DNA from: Amphritea sp. 1_MG-2023
GTDB lineage: Bacteria > Pseudomonadota > Gammaproteobacteria > Pseudomonadales > Balneatricaceae
Direction of reading: 5' to 3'
Assembly: GCF_030547545.1 (NCBI RefSeq)
Contig: NZ_JAUOQE010000016.1
Coordinates: forward strand, 1 to 64,000
Length of the DNA stretch: 64,000 nt
Both the position numbers and the translations under genes were made by a program. Within the stretch, counting starts at the first letter, position 1. Each line of letters starts with the position of its first letter. Below the pieces are notes generated by a model. That model was not told the origin of the DNA. It worked only from the letters and a program-made list of their open reading frames with translations, and made no database searches. Shown piece by piece: positions 28,039 through 36,958 of the stretch.

Positions 28039-29227
28039 TTATATCTCCGCTGTGCTGTTCTCAGGTTTGAGTTTGATCGCTTCGATCAGTTATGCCAATG
28101 ACTTCGATGAAAATTTGTCGGTGAATGGCTTCGTTACTCAGGGTTTTTTCTATACCGATGATAATAATGTCTATGGTGAAAGTAGTGACAATGGCTCGTT
28201 TGATTTCCATGAAATCGGCTTAAACGCCGCTTACCGCTTTACACCTAAATTGCGTGGGGCGGTTCAGTTGATGTCGCGTCAGGCGGGGGAGATCGATAAT
28301 GGTGAGCCTAAGCTCGATTATGCTTTGCTAGATTACCGTTTTACTGACTCTGTCGAACAGGCGTTTGGAGTGCGAATCGGGCGACTCAAAGTGCCTTTTG
28401 GTTTTTACAATGAAACTCGCGATGTAGCCTTTACTCGGCCCGGTATCATGTTACCGCAATCTATTTATTTTGATCAGGCGCGTGACCTAGAGTTATCGAT
28501 CGACGGTGCGATTTTATATGGTTCTATATCGGTGCCCAGTGGTTGGCTTGATATCGATCTGCTGTATGGCAGTCCGCAAACGGATACCAATGTTGAATAT
28601 GCCTATCTTTCCATGGATGCCGCCGGTAAATTCGACGATTCTGAGGGGGTGATGGGGCGGGTGATCTTCAATTCGGATGGCGGGCGAGTACGTATCGGGA
28701 CAACACTGGCCGAATATCGGTTGGGATATGAACCCGCTGGTGGCTCATGGCCGTATGAGTTTAACGAAGGGGATCTTAAGCTCAATGTGGCGATGTTGTC
28801 GGCACAGTACAATACCGAGCATTGGAGTCTCACCGGTGAATATATGGTGCATGATATTGACTGGACCGAGCTAGGCGGGATTTTCTCGCTACGCCCTAAA
28901 ACACCGTTGGAGTCTTATTATCTACAGCTACAGTATCGGGTGAATTCTCAATGGGATCTGTTGCTGCGTTATGATCACCTGATGCTCGATGGTAATGATC
29001 CTCAAGGTAAGTTGAATAGTCAGTTATTTGGCAAAAAAGCGTATGATTTTTATAGTAAGGATATTGTCTTAGGGGTTGGTTGGCAGCCTAATTCTGATTG
29101 GTTGTTTCGTGCCGAGCTACATAATGTAGAAGGTACTGGTTGGGCGGCCGAGCAAGATAACCCCGATACCGGAACGTTGAAGAAGCATTGGCATATTTTT
29201 GCTTTACAAGCGACCTATCGTTTTTAA
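28028..29227 (+). CDS. Outer-membrane porin-like beta-barrel protein
   Basis: The 399-residue protein has a signal peptide ending near SISYAND and alternating amphipathic strands throughout. Its first strand is LSVNGFVTQGFFYT, and segments RIGRLKVPFGFYNETRDVAFTR-like are seen in phosphate-selective or short-chain porin relatives. It ends in Phe (LQATYRF), the usual outer-membrane barrel signal. It overlaps the preceding binding-like gene by 11 bases and is 23 bases from the GGDEF-EAL gene. Substrate is unknown; the partner resembling PstS hints at anion sensing. Confidence 0.85.
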   Translation: MNFNYISAVLFSGLSLIASISYANDFDENLSVNGFVTQGFFYTDDNNVYGESSDNGSFDFHEIGLNAAYRFTPKLRGAVQLMSRQAGEIDNGEPKLDYALLDYRFTDSVEQAFGVRIGRLKVPFGFYNETRDVAFTRPGIMLPQSIYFDQARDLELSIDGAILYGSISVPSGWLDIDLLYGSPQTDTNVEYAYLSMDAAGKFDDSEGVMGRVIFNSDGGRVRIGTTLAEYRLGYEPAGGSWPYEFNEGDLKLNVAMLSAQYNTEHWSLTGEYMVHDIDWTELGGIFSLRPKTPLESYYLQLQYRVNSQWDLLLRYDHLMLDGNDPQGKLNSQLFGKKAYDFYSKDIVLGVGWQPNSDWLFRAELHNVEGTGWAAEQDNPDTGTLKKHWHIFALQATYRF

Positions 29228-29250
29228 GTTTTGATATTGTGAGATAGCGT

Positions 29251-32109
29251 ATGGTGAAGAGTAGTGCTCACAGTCGATTTTTGAGTCTCCGGTGGAAGAT
29301 TTTTATCCTCTTGGTCGTGGTTTTAGTTGGGGTACAGGGAATGTATGCCTTCTTTTCACTCTCGCAACTAAATGAACAGTTTAGAGTGCAACGTGAACAG
29401 ATTAATTTGTCGGAAGTGGCGCGTCTCGACGGTTCAGTTAAATCCTCTTATCAGCGTTTGCTCGAAGTGGCAGAATTGTTACCTCTGATCGACAGTCGAG
29501 CCGAAGCGCATGATTCCAGTCCACTGACTCAACTGAGTCAGATGATTACCCGCCAGTTCGATGCGTTTCAGTTAACGGGCTCGGTGAATTCCGCTTATCT
29601 GTATGATAATCACGCGCGTATGGTGGGGTTCTGGGGTGAGCAGGTGGATGTTAGCGCTAAGGATATTCAGCAAGTCTATGATACTGAGCGGCCGCTACGA
29701 AAGTTGGTCTGTACCTCGGTGTGCCTCCGCTATGTAGCCATTCCGATTCAGATGGCGGGAGAAAAGCAGGGCGTGCTGATGGTCGGCCGTTTTTTATATG
29801 ATGTTATTTATGATATCAAGCAGCAGACCAAGCTCGATATTGGGCTGGCGTTGCAAACCCCTGGACGGGTGGGTGAATTAGATCACTGGGGTTTATCGAT
29901 TGATTCATTGACTAATCGAGTTAGAAATCAGGAACTGTTAGAGCAGTTGAGTCTGCAGCAAGCCTTTAATCCGGCAGGGGGGAGTTACGTCCTCGAATAT
30001 AACGATCGTTACTTTGAAGTGCTTTTTTCACCCTTGCAAGGCGTCAGCGAGGGACACGCCTACTGGGTTGTGTTGGATGATATTTCGGGACATCTGCAGA
30101 GTATTCGTCAGAGCTTGATGAATTATTTGTTATTGGGGTTGGGCGGGATTCTGACGGCGTTAGTGTTGCTATCGTTATTGCTTGAAAAGCCGATTCAGTT
30201 TTTTACACAATTAGCAGAAGAGATGTCTCGGCTGAGTCGAGGCGAATTTAGTGAATTTCGCATAACCTTGGGACAGTTTCGTCATCGAGACAAGATTTTT
30301 GGTGAGGATGAAAGAGATCTGTTGGTGCAGAGCTCTATCGTCTTGAGTGAGCAGCTGGAAAAGCTTGAGGATGAAGTGGATGAGCGAACTGATAGCCTCG
30401 AAAGAAGTCGATTGGCACTGACTCAAGAGCGTGATTTTCTGTTCGGTCTAATGGAGACCGCGCCGCTGGTTATTATTACTCAAAATGCCAAGGGTCATTT
30501 ACGTAGCGTCAATCATTTTGGTTTACAGTTAATGTCGCTGGATAGCCATTCTTTCCGTAAAGCGACGTTTATCGATACCTTACAACGGGAAGAGGAGCGG
30601 CTCGATTTTCTTACTAATACGCAGCGCTTGGTGGAGGGGCTTGAGACGGAAGTGCGCACGGATAGCGTGTTATTGGATGAGAGTGGTAATCGACATGATC
30701 TGTCTTGGATTCATGTGCGTTTACGAGAATCTCAAGATGAGCCGCTGATGCTGAGCATTGGTATGGATATCAGTGATCGTAAGTTAGCTGAGCGCCGCCT
30801 GCAGTGGTTAGTCAATCATGATCCGCTGACGGAGCGACCAAATCGGCTGTTCTTTATGAGCTGTCTTAATGATGCGATTGGGCAAAGCCGTGCCCCTGCA
30901 GCGCATATCGCGGTATTGTTTGTTGATCTGGATCGCTTTAAAGAGGTGAACGACTCACTGGGTCATGCGGTGGGGGATAAGCTTCTGAAAGTGGCGACTC
31001 GGCGTATCGGTGAGTGTATTCGTGACAATGACCTTTTGGCACGACAAGGAGGCGATGAGTTTAGTGTACTGCTCACCAGTATTCGTGATCTTGAGGGCGC
31101 TGAAGTGGCGGCCAGTAAAATACTGCAAGCGTTTCAGCAGCCCTTCAAGATTAATGAGTATGAAATCGTCGTCACCGTGAGTATCGGTATCAGTCTGTTT
31201 CCAGACCATGGAACGGATGCCGCGACGTTAATCAAGCATGCCGATGTGGCGATGTTTCAGGCTAAAGATGCCGGTAAAAACTGCTATTACATCTATGATG
31301 TTGAAAAGGATCATCAGCGTTTTGAGCGCTTCTCATTGGGCGCGGATCTGCGTAAAGCGATTCAAAACGATGAGTTAGTACTTTATTATCAGCCTCAGGT
31401 GGATGCCGTCACTCATCGTGTGGTGGGGGCGGAAGCGTTGGTGCGCTGGCAACATCCGACAGTTGGACTATTATCGCCGGATCGTTTTATACCGTTAGCT
31501 GAAGAGTTGGATCTGATTATCCCCTTAGGGGAGTGGGTCTTGCGTGAAGCGTGCCGGCAGATGCAAGCTTGGATCCGTGCGGGGCTGACAACAATAAAGG
31601 TGTCGGTCAATCTAGCGGGACAACAAATCGCTCATAAGCGTCTGATTGATAGCGTCGAAGAAGCGTTGCAAGTATCGGGATTAAGTCCTGAACGTCTTGA
31701 ACTTGAGGTGACGGAAAACTTCGTCATTCGTCAGCCTGAGATGGCGATAGGAAAACTAACATACCTGCGAGAGCAGGGTATTACCTTGGCAATGGATGAC
31801 TTTGGAACGGGTTATTCATCACTCAGTTACTTGAAGAAGCTACCGATTGATCGGTTGAAAATTGATCGCAGCTTTGTCAAGGATATTGGTATTGATCACA
31901 GCGATGAATCGATCATTAAGGCAACGCTAGCGATGTGTGACTCGTTGGGGTTAGAGGTTGTTGCTGAGGGGGTTGAAACCCGTGAGCAGCTAGTGTTCTT
32001 ACAAGAGAATAACTGTCAAATCATTCAAGGTTACTATTTTAGCAAGCCTTTACCCGCCGATGTGTTTATGCAGTATATGAGTCGCTCGCAGCCGTTGACG
32101 GATAGCTGA
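29251..32109 (+). CDS. Membrane-bound PAS-GGDEF-EAL cyclic-di-GMP signalling protein
   Basis: The 952-residue protein has a membrane helix at about 13-35, a periplasmic sensor region to about 285 and a second helix at about 288-310. A short HAMP-like/coiled-coil linker, a PAS domain (about 395-515), GGDEF (about 525-690) and EAL (about 700-945) follow. GGDEF is intact (ARQGGDEFS, near residue 600) and an inhibitory-site motif RDND sits five residues before it. The EAL domain has EALVRW, ELEVTEN, DDFGTGYSS and VVAEGVET, so both synthesis and breakdown of cyclic-di-GMP are possible. The usual LTGLPNR reads LTERPNR. It is the last gene of the operon with a binding-like and a porin-like protein, which may feed its periplasmic sensor. 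Confidence 0.95.
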   Translation: MVKSSAHSRFLSLRWKIFILLVVVLVGVQGMYAFFSLSQLNEQFRVQREQINLSEVARLDGSVKSSYQRLLEVAELLPLIDSRAEAHDSSPLTQLSQMITRQFDAFQLTGSVNSAYLYDNHARMVGFWGEQVDVSAKDIQQVYDTERPLRKLVCTSVCLRYVAIPIQMAGEKQGVLMVGRFLYDVIYDIKQQTKLDIGLALQTPGRVGELDHWGLSIDSLTNRVRNQELLEQLSLQQAFNPAGGSYVLEYNDRYFEVLFSPLQGVSEGHAYWVVLDDISGHLQSIRQSLMNYLLLGLGGILTALVLLSLLLEKPIQFFTQLAEEMSRLSRGEFSEFRITLGQFRHRDKIFGEDERDLLVQSSIVLSEQLEKLEDEVDERTDSLERSRLALTQERDFLFGLMETAPLVIITQNAKGHLRSVNHFGLQLMSLDSHSFRKATFIDTLQREEERLDFLTNTQRLVEGLETEVRTDSVLLDESGNRHDLSWIHVRLRESQDEPLMLSIGMDISDRKLAERRLQWLVNHDPLTERPNRLFFMSCLNDAIGQSRAPAAHIAVLFVDLDRFKEVNDSLGHAVGDKLLKVATRRIGECIRDNDLLARQGGDEFSVLLTSIRDLEGAEVAASKILQAFQQPFKINEYEIVVTVSIGISLFPDHGTDAATLIKHADVAMFQAKDAGKNCYYIYDVEKDHQRFERFSLGADLRKAIQNDELVLYYQPQVDAVTHRVVGAEALVRWQHPTVGLLSPDRFIPLAEELDLIIPLGEWVLREACRQMQAWIRAGLTTIKVSVNLAGQQIAHKRLIDSVEEALQVSGLSPERLELEVTENFVIRQPEMAIGKLTYLREQGITLAMDDFGTGYSSLSYLKKLPIDRLKIDRSFVKDIGIDHSDESIIKATLAMCDSLGLEVVAEGVETREQLVFLQENNCQIIQGYYFSKPLPADVFMQYMSRSQPLTDS

Positions 32110-32165
32110 TATAACAGATACTCTTCAACAGCTTAGCGATTGTTCAGTGGTTATCTTTAACGGGT

Positions 32166-32561
32166 TTAATTCTGTGCAAACAGGCTAGCGCGGGTGTTGA
32201 TATAGTCAAACTCTTCACCTTGTTCCTCGGCGGCAAAGCGGAGTTCATCAAGACGTTGAAATTTTTCCAGCTCGATATCCGCCATGTTATGCAGGCAATT
32301 GCCACCGAAAAACCATAACAGATCACGAGCGATCAGATGGGCTAATTGAGGGTACATTCGAAAAGCCCGCTCAAAAAATATCTCACCATCTTCATAGATA
32401 GTCGGTTTACTCTCTTCAAAGTCGTGAATTAGCTGTTGAAAATCAAGAATAAACTGTTCTTCCTCTGTCGAAATGTCTTCCAGCGTGAACGGTTCTTGAC
32501 GAATGAAATTGTTATATGCAATTTTCAAAAAGTTGAGATGGTGAAACTGATAGGCGTTCAT
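32166..32561 (-). CDS. PA2817-family protein of unknown function
   Basis: The 131-residue acidic, helical protein contains FRMYPQLAHLIARDLLWFFGGNCLHNM, the most conserved part of the PA2817 family, and ends with a DYINTRASLF segment. No signal peptide or catalytic motif was recognised. It is convergent with the GGDEF-EAL gene and divergent from yadG. Function unknown in the family. Confidence 0.8.
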   Translation of the reverse strand: MNAYQFHHLNFLKIAYNNFIRQEPFTLEDISTEEEQFILDFQQLIHDFEESKPTIYEDGEIFFERAFRMYPQLAHLIARDLLWFFGGNCLHNMADIELEKFQRLDELRFAAEEQGEEFDYINTRASLFAQN

Positions 32562-32736
32562 AGAGTTCCGGTGCTGTAATCAGCGAGTCAGGTGTACGAT
32601 CGTATCTAACGATATAAAATGGCTATTCTAACCTAGAATTTAAGCGACCGTCACCGTTGAAATGGTCAGCACTCGTCCCCATCTATGCTGTTTACTTGAA
32701 TAAGTATTCCCTCTTAGATATACCACAGGAAACTGC

Positions 32737-33687
32737 ATGACAACTGCACTCTCCATTAAAGATCTACGCAAAGTTTACGCCAACGGTTTTGAAGCGCTCA
32801 AAGGTATCTCATTTGAGGTGCAAGAAGGTGACTTTTTTGCTTTGTTAGGCCCCAATGGGGCCGGTAAATCTACCACGTTGGGCATCGTCTCATCGTTGGT
32901 GAATAAAACCAGCGGACAGGTTGAAGTATTTGGTTACAACCTTGATAACCAGGCCGATAGAGCTAAGTGTGAATTGGGTGTCGTGCCACAAGAGTTTAAT
33001 TTTAATATGTTCGAAAAAGTCGAAGATATTTTGATTACTCAAGCTGGCTTTTATGGCATTCCAGCAGCCGAGGCGAAAAAGCGCAGTGATTTTTACCTGC
33101 GTAAGCTCGGTTTATGGGATAAGCGAGAGGAACCCTCGAGAAGCCTGTCTGGCGGGATGAAACGACGTTTGATGATTGCCCGCGCGTTAATACATGAGCC
33201 GCGTTTGCTTATTTTGGATGAACCAACGGCCGGCGTTGATATCGAGTTACGCCGTTCTATGTGGGAATTTCTACAAGAGCTCAATGCCAGCGGTACGACG
33301 ATTATCTTAACCACACACTATCTTGAAGAAGCTGAGAGCCTGTGTCGCCATATTGGTATTATCGATGGTGGCGTGATTGTTAAAAACTCCAGCATGCGCG
33401 ACTTGCTGCAACAACTGAATACCGAAACCTTTATTCTTGATATCAATCGCTCATTGACGGAATGCCCCGTATTAGAGGGGTATGCGGTATCGATTCAGGG
33501 GGATAATACATTGCGAGTCGATGTGGCCAAGTCTCAAGGCATGAATGGTTTATTTAGTCAGCTAAGTGAGCAAGGGATCGAGGTGACGAGTATGCGCAAT
33601 AAAAGTAATCGCTTGGAGGAACTGTTTGTTTCGCTGGTAGATAAGACACTGGATGCGAAACAACAGGGGAGCGACAAGGATGAGTAA
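32737..33687 (+). CDS. yadG: ABC-2 type transporter ATP-binding protein, YadG
   Basis: The 316-residue ATPase has Walker A GPNGAGKST (about residue 38), signature LSGGMKRR (about 137), Walker B LLILDEPTAG (about 157) and switch His in TTHYLEEAE (about 192), so all catalytic motifs are present. It matches E. coli YadG in length and in partner: the permease gene overlaps its end by 8 bases. The exporter substrate of YadGH is not known. AGGA precedes the ATG. Confidence 0.93.
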   Translation: MTTALSIKDLRKVYANGFEALKGISFEVQEGDFFALLGPNGAGKSTTLGIVSSLVNKTSGQVEVFGYNLDNQADRAKCELGVVPQEFNFNMFEKVEDILITQAGFYGIPAAEAKKRSDFYLRKLGLWDKREEPSRSLSGGMKRRLMIARALIHEPRLLILDEPTAGVDIELRRSMWEFLQELNASGTTIILTTHYLEEAESLCRHIGIIDGGVIVKNSSMRDLLQQLNTETFILDINRSLTECPVLEGYAVSIQGDNTLRVDVAKSQGMNGLFSQLSEQGIEVTSMRNKSNRLEELFVSLVDKTLDAKQQGSDKDE

Positions 33688-34453
33688 TCGACAACTGTTT
33701 ATCGCTTTTTGGACTTTGCTGGTTAAGGAAGTGCGCCGTTTCACCCGCATCTGGGCACAGACGTTGTTACCCCCTGCGATTACCATGACGCTCTATTTTA
33801 TCATTTTTGGTAATCTCATCGGTGCACGCATTGGTGCAATGGATGGTTTTGATTACATGCAGTTTATCGTGCCGGGTCTGATAATGATGTCGGTTATCAC
33901 TAACTCCTACAGCAATGTGGTGTCTTCGTTTTATAGCACTAAATTTCAGCGTCATATCGAAGAGTTGTTGGTTTCACCCACGCCGAACTGGATTATTTTG
34001 GCCGGTTATATCTTCGGCGGTTCGGTGCGCGGCTTATTGGTCGGATTAATTGTTACCACGTTATCGCTGTTCTTTACCGATCTGCATATTCATAATATCT
34101 GGATTATCACCTCGATTGTCTTTTTGACTGCGATTCTGTTTTCATTGGGCGGGTTTATTAATGCGATTTTTGCGAATAGTTTCGATCATATATCAATCAT
34201 TCCGACCTTCGTGTTGACACCACTGACGTACCTAGGTGGCGTATTTTATTCGATTACTCTGTTACCTGAGTTTTGGCAAGGGGTGTCGCAGTTAAACCCA
34301 ATCCTGTATATGGTTAATACATTTCGTTATGGCATTTTGGGGGTCAGCGATATTAATATTGGTATGGCCTATGCCATCATCATCGGTGTGATTGTGGTGT
34401 TGTTTAGTTACTCAATGCACTTACTGAATACCGGTAAAGGCATACGTCAGTAG
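33680..34453 (+). CDS. yadH: ABC-2 type transporter permease, YadH
   Basis: The ATG at 33680 gives 257 residues, matching E. coli YadH, and has AGGGGAG upstream; an earlier in-frame start at 33653 is less likely. Six hydrophobic helices are visible, with the ABC-2 motifs FIIFGNLIGARIG near the start, FQRHIEELLVSPTP after the second helix, and TPLTYLGGVFYSI before the last helices. It forms the membrane half of the YadG exporter. The start overlaps the yadG stop by 8 bases, implying translational coupling. Confidence 0.93.
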   Translation: MSNRQLFIAFWTLLVKEVRRFTRIWAQTLLPPAITMTLYFIIFGNLIGARIGAMDGFDYMQFIVPGLIMMSVITNSYSNVVSSFYSTKFQRHIEELLVSPTPNWIILAGYIFGGSVRGLLVGLIVTTLSLFFTDLHIHNIWIITSIVFLTAILFSLGGFINAIFANSFDHISIIPTFVLTPLTYLGGVFYSITLLPEFWQGVSQLNPILYMVNTFRYGILGVSDINIGMAYAIIIGVIVVLFSYSMHLLNTGKGIRQ

Positions 34454-34464
34454 AGAGGTGGCAG

Positions 34465-35292
34465 ATGAAAGATCAACACAACGCTTTGGATCACGCACCG
34501 TTGGGAGCCGATACGGAGTATGTCAATCAGTACGATGCATCGTTGTTGTACCCGATCGCTCGGGATTTGAATTGGCAAGCGCAGGGTGTTGAGCGAAGCA
34601 GCTTACCTTTTCACGGCTGTGATATTTGGAACGCCTATGAAGTGTCTTGGCTGAATAGTCGAGGCAAGCCCGTGGTTCGCTTAGCTGAGTTTCGGATTCC
34701 TGCCGATAGTCTGCATATCATCGAATCAAAATCATTTAAGCTGTATCTTAACTCCTTCAATCTGACGCGTTTTAGTTCAGAAAGTGATGTGCAATCGCGG
34801 CTGATGGACGATTTATCCGCCGTCGCGGGTGGTACCGTTGAGGTCATATTGCAGCCTGTGGATAGCCCTGCGGTGATCAGTTACTTTGAGGGTGAGTGTT
34901 TAGATGAAATCGATATCGAGGTGGTTGATTATAGCCCCGCGCCGCAGCGTCTGAGTGCGGCAGGGAAGGTGATCGAGGAATCGCTTTATAGTCACCTGCT
35001 GAAATCGAATTGCCCGGTAACAGGTCAACCCGATTGGGCCAGTATTGCGATTGACTATCGTGGCCCAGCTATCGATAAAGCCGGATTGCTCCAATATTTG
35101 ATCTCTTACCGTGAGCACGGTGATTTTCATGAGCAGTGTGTCGAATCCATCTTTATGGATATCTGGCAGGTTTGTCAGCCAGAAGCATTGACCGTCTATG
35201 CCCGTTATTTGAGACGCGGAGGGCTGGATATTAATCCATGGCGCAGTAGTGAGGCCGGTCAACCGGATAATCTGCGTTTAAGTCGTCAATAA
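34465..35292 (+). CDS. queF: NADPH-dependent 7-cyano-7-deazaguanine reductase QueF
   Basis: QueF reduces preQ0 to preQ1 in the queuosine tRNA-modification pathway. The 275-residue protein is the long, two-domain (YqcD-like, E. coli-type) form. The NADPH/QueF motif ESKSFKLYLNS is at about residue 86, and the active-site Cys is in LKSNCPVTGQPDWAS at about residue 183. GAGAGGTG precedes the ATG. It is 11 bases after yadH and 11 bases before the nitroreductase gene, so these housekeeping genes may be cotranscribed. Confidence 0.95.
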   Translation: MKDQHNALDHAPLGADTEYVNQYDASLLYPIARDLNWQAQGVERSSLPFHGCDIWNAYEVSWLNSRGKPVVRLAEFRIPADSLHIIESKSFKLYLNSFNLTRFSSESDVQSRLMDDLSAVAGGTVEVILQPVDSPAVISYFEGECLDEIDIEVVDYSPAPQRLSAAGKVIEESLYSHLLKSNCPVTGQPDWASIAIDYRGPAIDKAGLLQYLISYREHGDFHEQCVESIFMDIWQVCQPEALTVYARYLRRGGLDINPWRSSEAGQPDNLRLSRQ

Positions 35293-35303
35293 TAGGAGTG
35301 AAT

Positions 35304-35855
35304 ATGGACGCATTGGAAAATCTACATCAGCGAGTGTCTATCCCTGCACTTGAAGCGCCGGGGCCTAGCGCACAGCAGTTAGATAATATGTATCGTGCGG
35401 CACTTAGGGCTCCGGATCATGGTGCGATACAGCCATGGCGCTTTCTGAATATTGCCGGTGATGCACGTCAGAAATTGGGTGAGCTATACCTTCAAGCGGC
35501 AGCAACCGATCAATCGTTGTCGCCTGAACAGCAAACGAAGTTTAGTAACATGCCGCTACGGGCACCGTTGATTATTGTGGCTATTGCGGCAACTAAAGAT
35601 CACCCAAAAGTGTCACGTTCTGAGCAAGTGATAGCGGCCGGTTGTGCTGTACAGAATATGTTATTGGCGGCCCACGCGCAGGGATTAGGGGCGATTTGGC
35701 GAACCGGTGCGTTAGCCTATCACCCAGTTGTTATGGACGGCTTAGGGTTACAGGAAGGCGAAGAGATTATCGGCTATCTCTATGTTGGAACACCGATGCG
35801 TCAGCGTGCTGTGCCTCAGCCGGATATTAGTCAATTTGTTAGTGACTGGGGTTAG
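35304..35855 (+). CDS. YdjA-like nitroreductase family protein
   Basis: The ATG at 35304 is preferred because AGGAG ends six bases upstream; a GTG at 35298 would overlap that ribosome site. The 183-residue protein matches E. coli YdjA in length and motifs: RAPDHGAIQPWRFLNI near the start, FSNMPLRAPLIIVAIA, and AAHAQGLGAIWRTGALAYHP. YdjA-type enzymes are small FMN-binding oxidoreductases of uncertain physiological substrate. Confidence 0.9.
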   Translation: MDALENLHQRVSIPALEAPGPSAQQLDNMYRAALRAPDHGAIQPWRFLNIAGDARQKLGELYLQAAATDQSLSPEQQTKFSNMPLRAPLIIVAIAATKDHPKVSRSEQVIAAGCAVQNMLLAAHAQGLGAIWRTGALAYHPVVMDGLGLQEGEEIIGYLYVGTPMRQRAVPQPDISQFVSDWG

Positions 35856-35885
35856 CCTTTCGATCAACGACACAGAGCTTATGTG

Positions 35886-36344
35886 ATGAATCATCAGCAA
35901 TCAGCAGAAACCTTTCAGTTATGGCTCAAAGATCAGATTCCATTAATTAACCATATGGGGCTAGATGCCCCTGTTTATGATGGTCAGTGTTTGGTTTTGT
36001 CGGCGGCACTCGCACCCAATGTGAATGATAAAGGCACTGGGTTTGGCGGTTCATTGGCGACGCTGGCCACGTTATGTGGTTGGGCGCTGGTAACGCTATA
36101 CCTGCGAGAACAAGGACATGATTGCGATGTTATGATTCGCGATAGTCAATTGAATTATTTAGCGCCGATCAACGATGATTTTGTGGCCGTTACGCGTCTC
36201 CCTGAACAGGCCGAGTTAGATGGTTTTATGAATTATCTGCAGGCTAAAGGGCGTGCCCGACTCAAGCTTGAGGTGGAGATTCGACAGGGTGATAAAGTCG
36301 CAATGACTCTAGCCGGCGCGTATGTCGCGGTGGAGAGGCTTTAA
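35886..36344 (+). CDS. Thioesterase domain protein (YiiD C-terminal type)
   Basis: The 152-residue hot-dog fold protein contains NVNDKGTGFGGSLATLATLCGW, the central helix region of YiiD_C-type putative thioesterases, followed by DVMIRDSQLNYLAPINDDF. It lacks the N-terminal acetyltransferase domain found in E. coli YiiD. Start at ATG 35886 (a GTG directly before it is also possible). It ends convergently with the cyclophilin gene. Acyl-CoA or acyl-ACP substrate unknown. Confidence 0.82.
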   Translation: MNHQQSAETFQLWLKDQIPLINHMGLDAPVYDGQCLVLSAALAPNVNDKGTGFGGSLATLATLCGWALVTLYLREQGHDCDVMIRDSQLNYLAPINDDFVAVTRLPEQAELDGFMNYLQAKGRARLKLEVEIRQGDKVAMTLAGAYVAVERL

Positions 36345-36350
36345 AGGCCA

Positions 36351-36376
36351 AGGTTCGAAGTTTAAAGTCCGAACCT
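36351..36376. terminator. Inverted repeat between convergent genes
   Basis: AGGTTCG (36351-36357) pairs with CGAACCT (36370-36376) across a 12-base AT-rich loop, between the ends of two convergent genes. It may act as a bidirectional terminator, although no long T-tract follows. Confidence 0.45.
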
Positions 36377-36388
36377 CGGATGGTGGTG

Positions 36389-36949
36389 TTATTTCAAACT
36401 GACACTCTGAATCAGGATGGGGTCAAGTGGGACATCTTTGTAAGGGCCCTGACGACCGGTTTGTACATGACCTATCTGAGTGATGACATCGATACCGCTG
36501 ATCACCTTACCGAAGACTGTGTAGCCTGGGCGTGAGCCCTTGGCATTGAGAAATTCGTTGTTTTTCAGGTTGATAAAAAACTGCGAAGTCGCACTGTGAG
36601 GATCATTGGTGCGTGCCATCGCAATGGTGCCACGCATATTAGGCAGTCCTTCTACTGATTCGTTACGCACGGGCGGTAAGGTATCCTTTTTTTCCAGATC
36701 GACACTGAAACCTCCCCCTTGAATCATAAAGTTATCGATGACACGGTGGAAAATAGTATCGCTGTATAAACCATTGTCGACATAACGCAGGAAGTTAGCG
36801 ACTGTCAGTGGTGCTTGTTCAGGCAAGAGTTCTAATTCGATCACGCCCGCGCTGGTGGTCATTACCACCACTGGGTTTATCTCATCGGCAACAGCCGTAT
36901 TTAACAGGGTGACGCTCAGTAGAAGAGACAGCAGGTATTTCTTAAGCAT
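36389..36949 (-). CDS. Periplasmic cyclophilin-type peptidyl-prolyl isomerase
   Basis: The 186-residue protein has a signal peptide (LLSLLLSVTLLNTAVADE) and one cyclophilin domain with FHRVIDNFMIQGGGF, GTIAMARTNDPHSATSQFFI and GYTVFGKVISGIDVI. The catalytic Arg in FHRVI is present. It should catalyse proline cis-trans isomerisation in the periplasm, like PpiA. It begins 9 bases downstream of the DUF4197 gene and is probably cotranscribed with it. Confidence 0.94.
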   Translation of the reverse strand: MLKKYLLSLLLSVTLLNTAVADEINPVVVMTTSAGVIELELLPEQAPLTVANFLRYVDNGLYSDTIFHRVIDNFMIQGGGFSVDLEKKDTLPPVRNESVEGLPNMRGTIAMARTNDPHSATSQFFINLKNNEFLNAKGSRPGYTVFGKVISGIDVITQIGHVQTGRQGPYKDVPLDPILIQSVSLK

Positions 36950-36958
36950 TATTATTCC

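Noticed and set aside
35298-35303. GTG as start of the nitroreductase gene
   Set aside because: It overlaps the AGGAG ribosome site that fits the ATG at 35304, and the ATG matches the start of YdjA.
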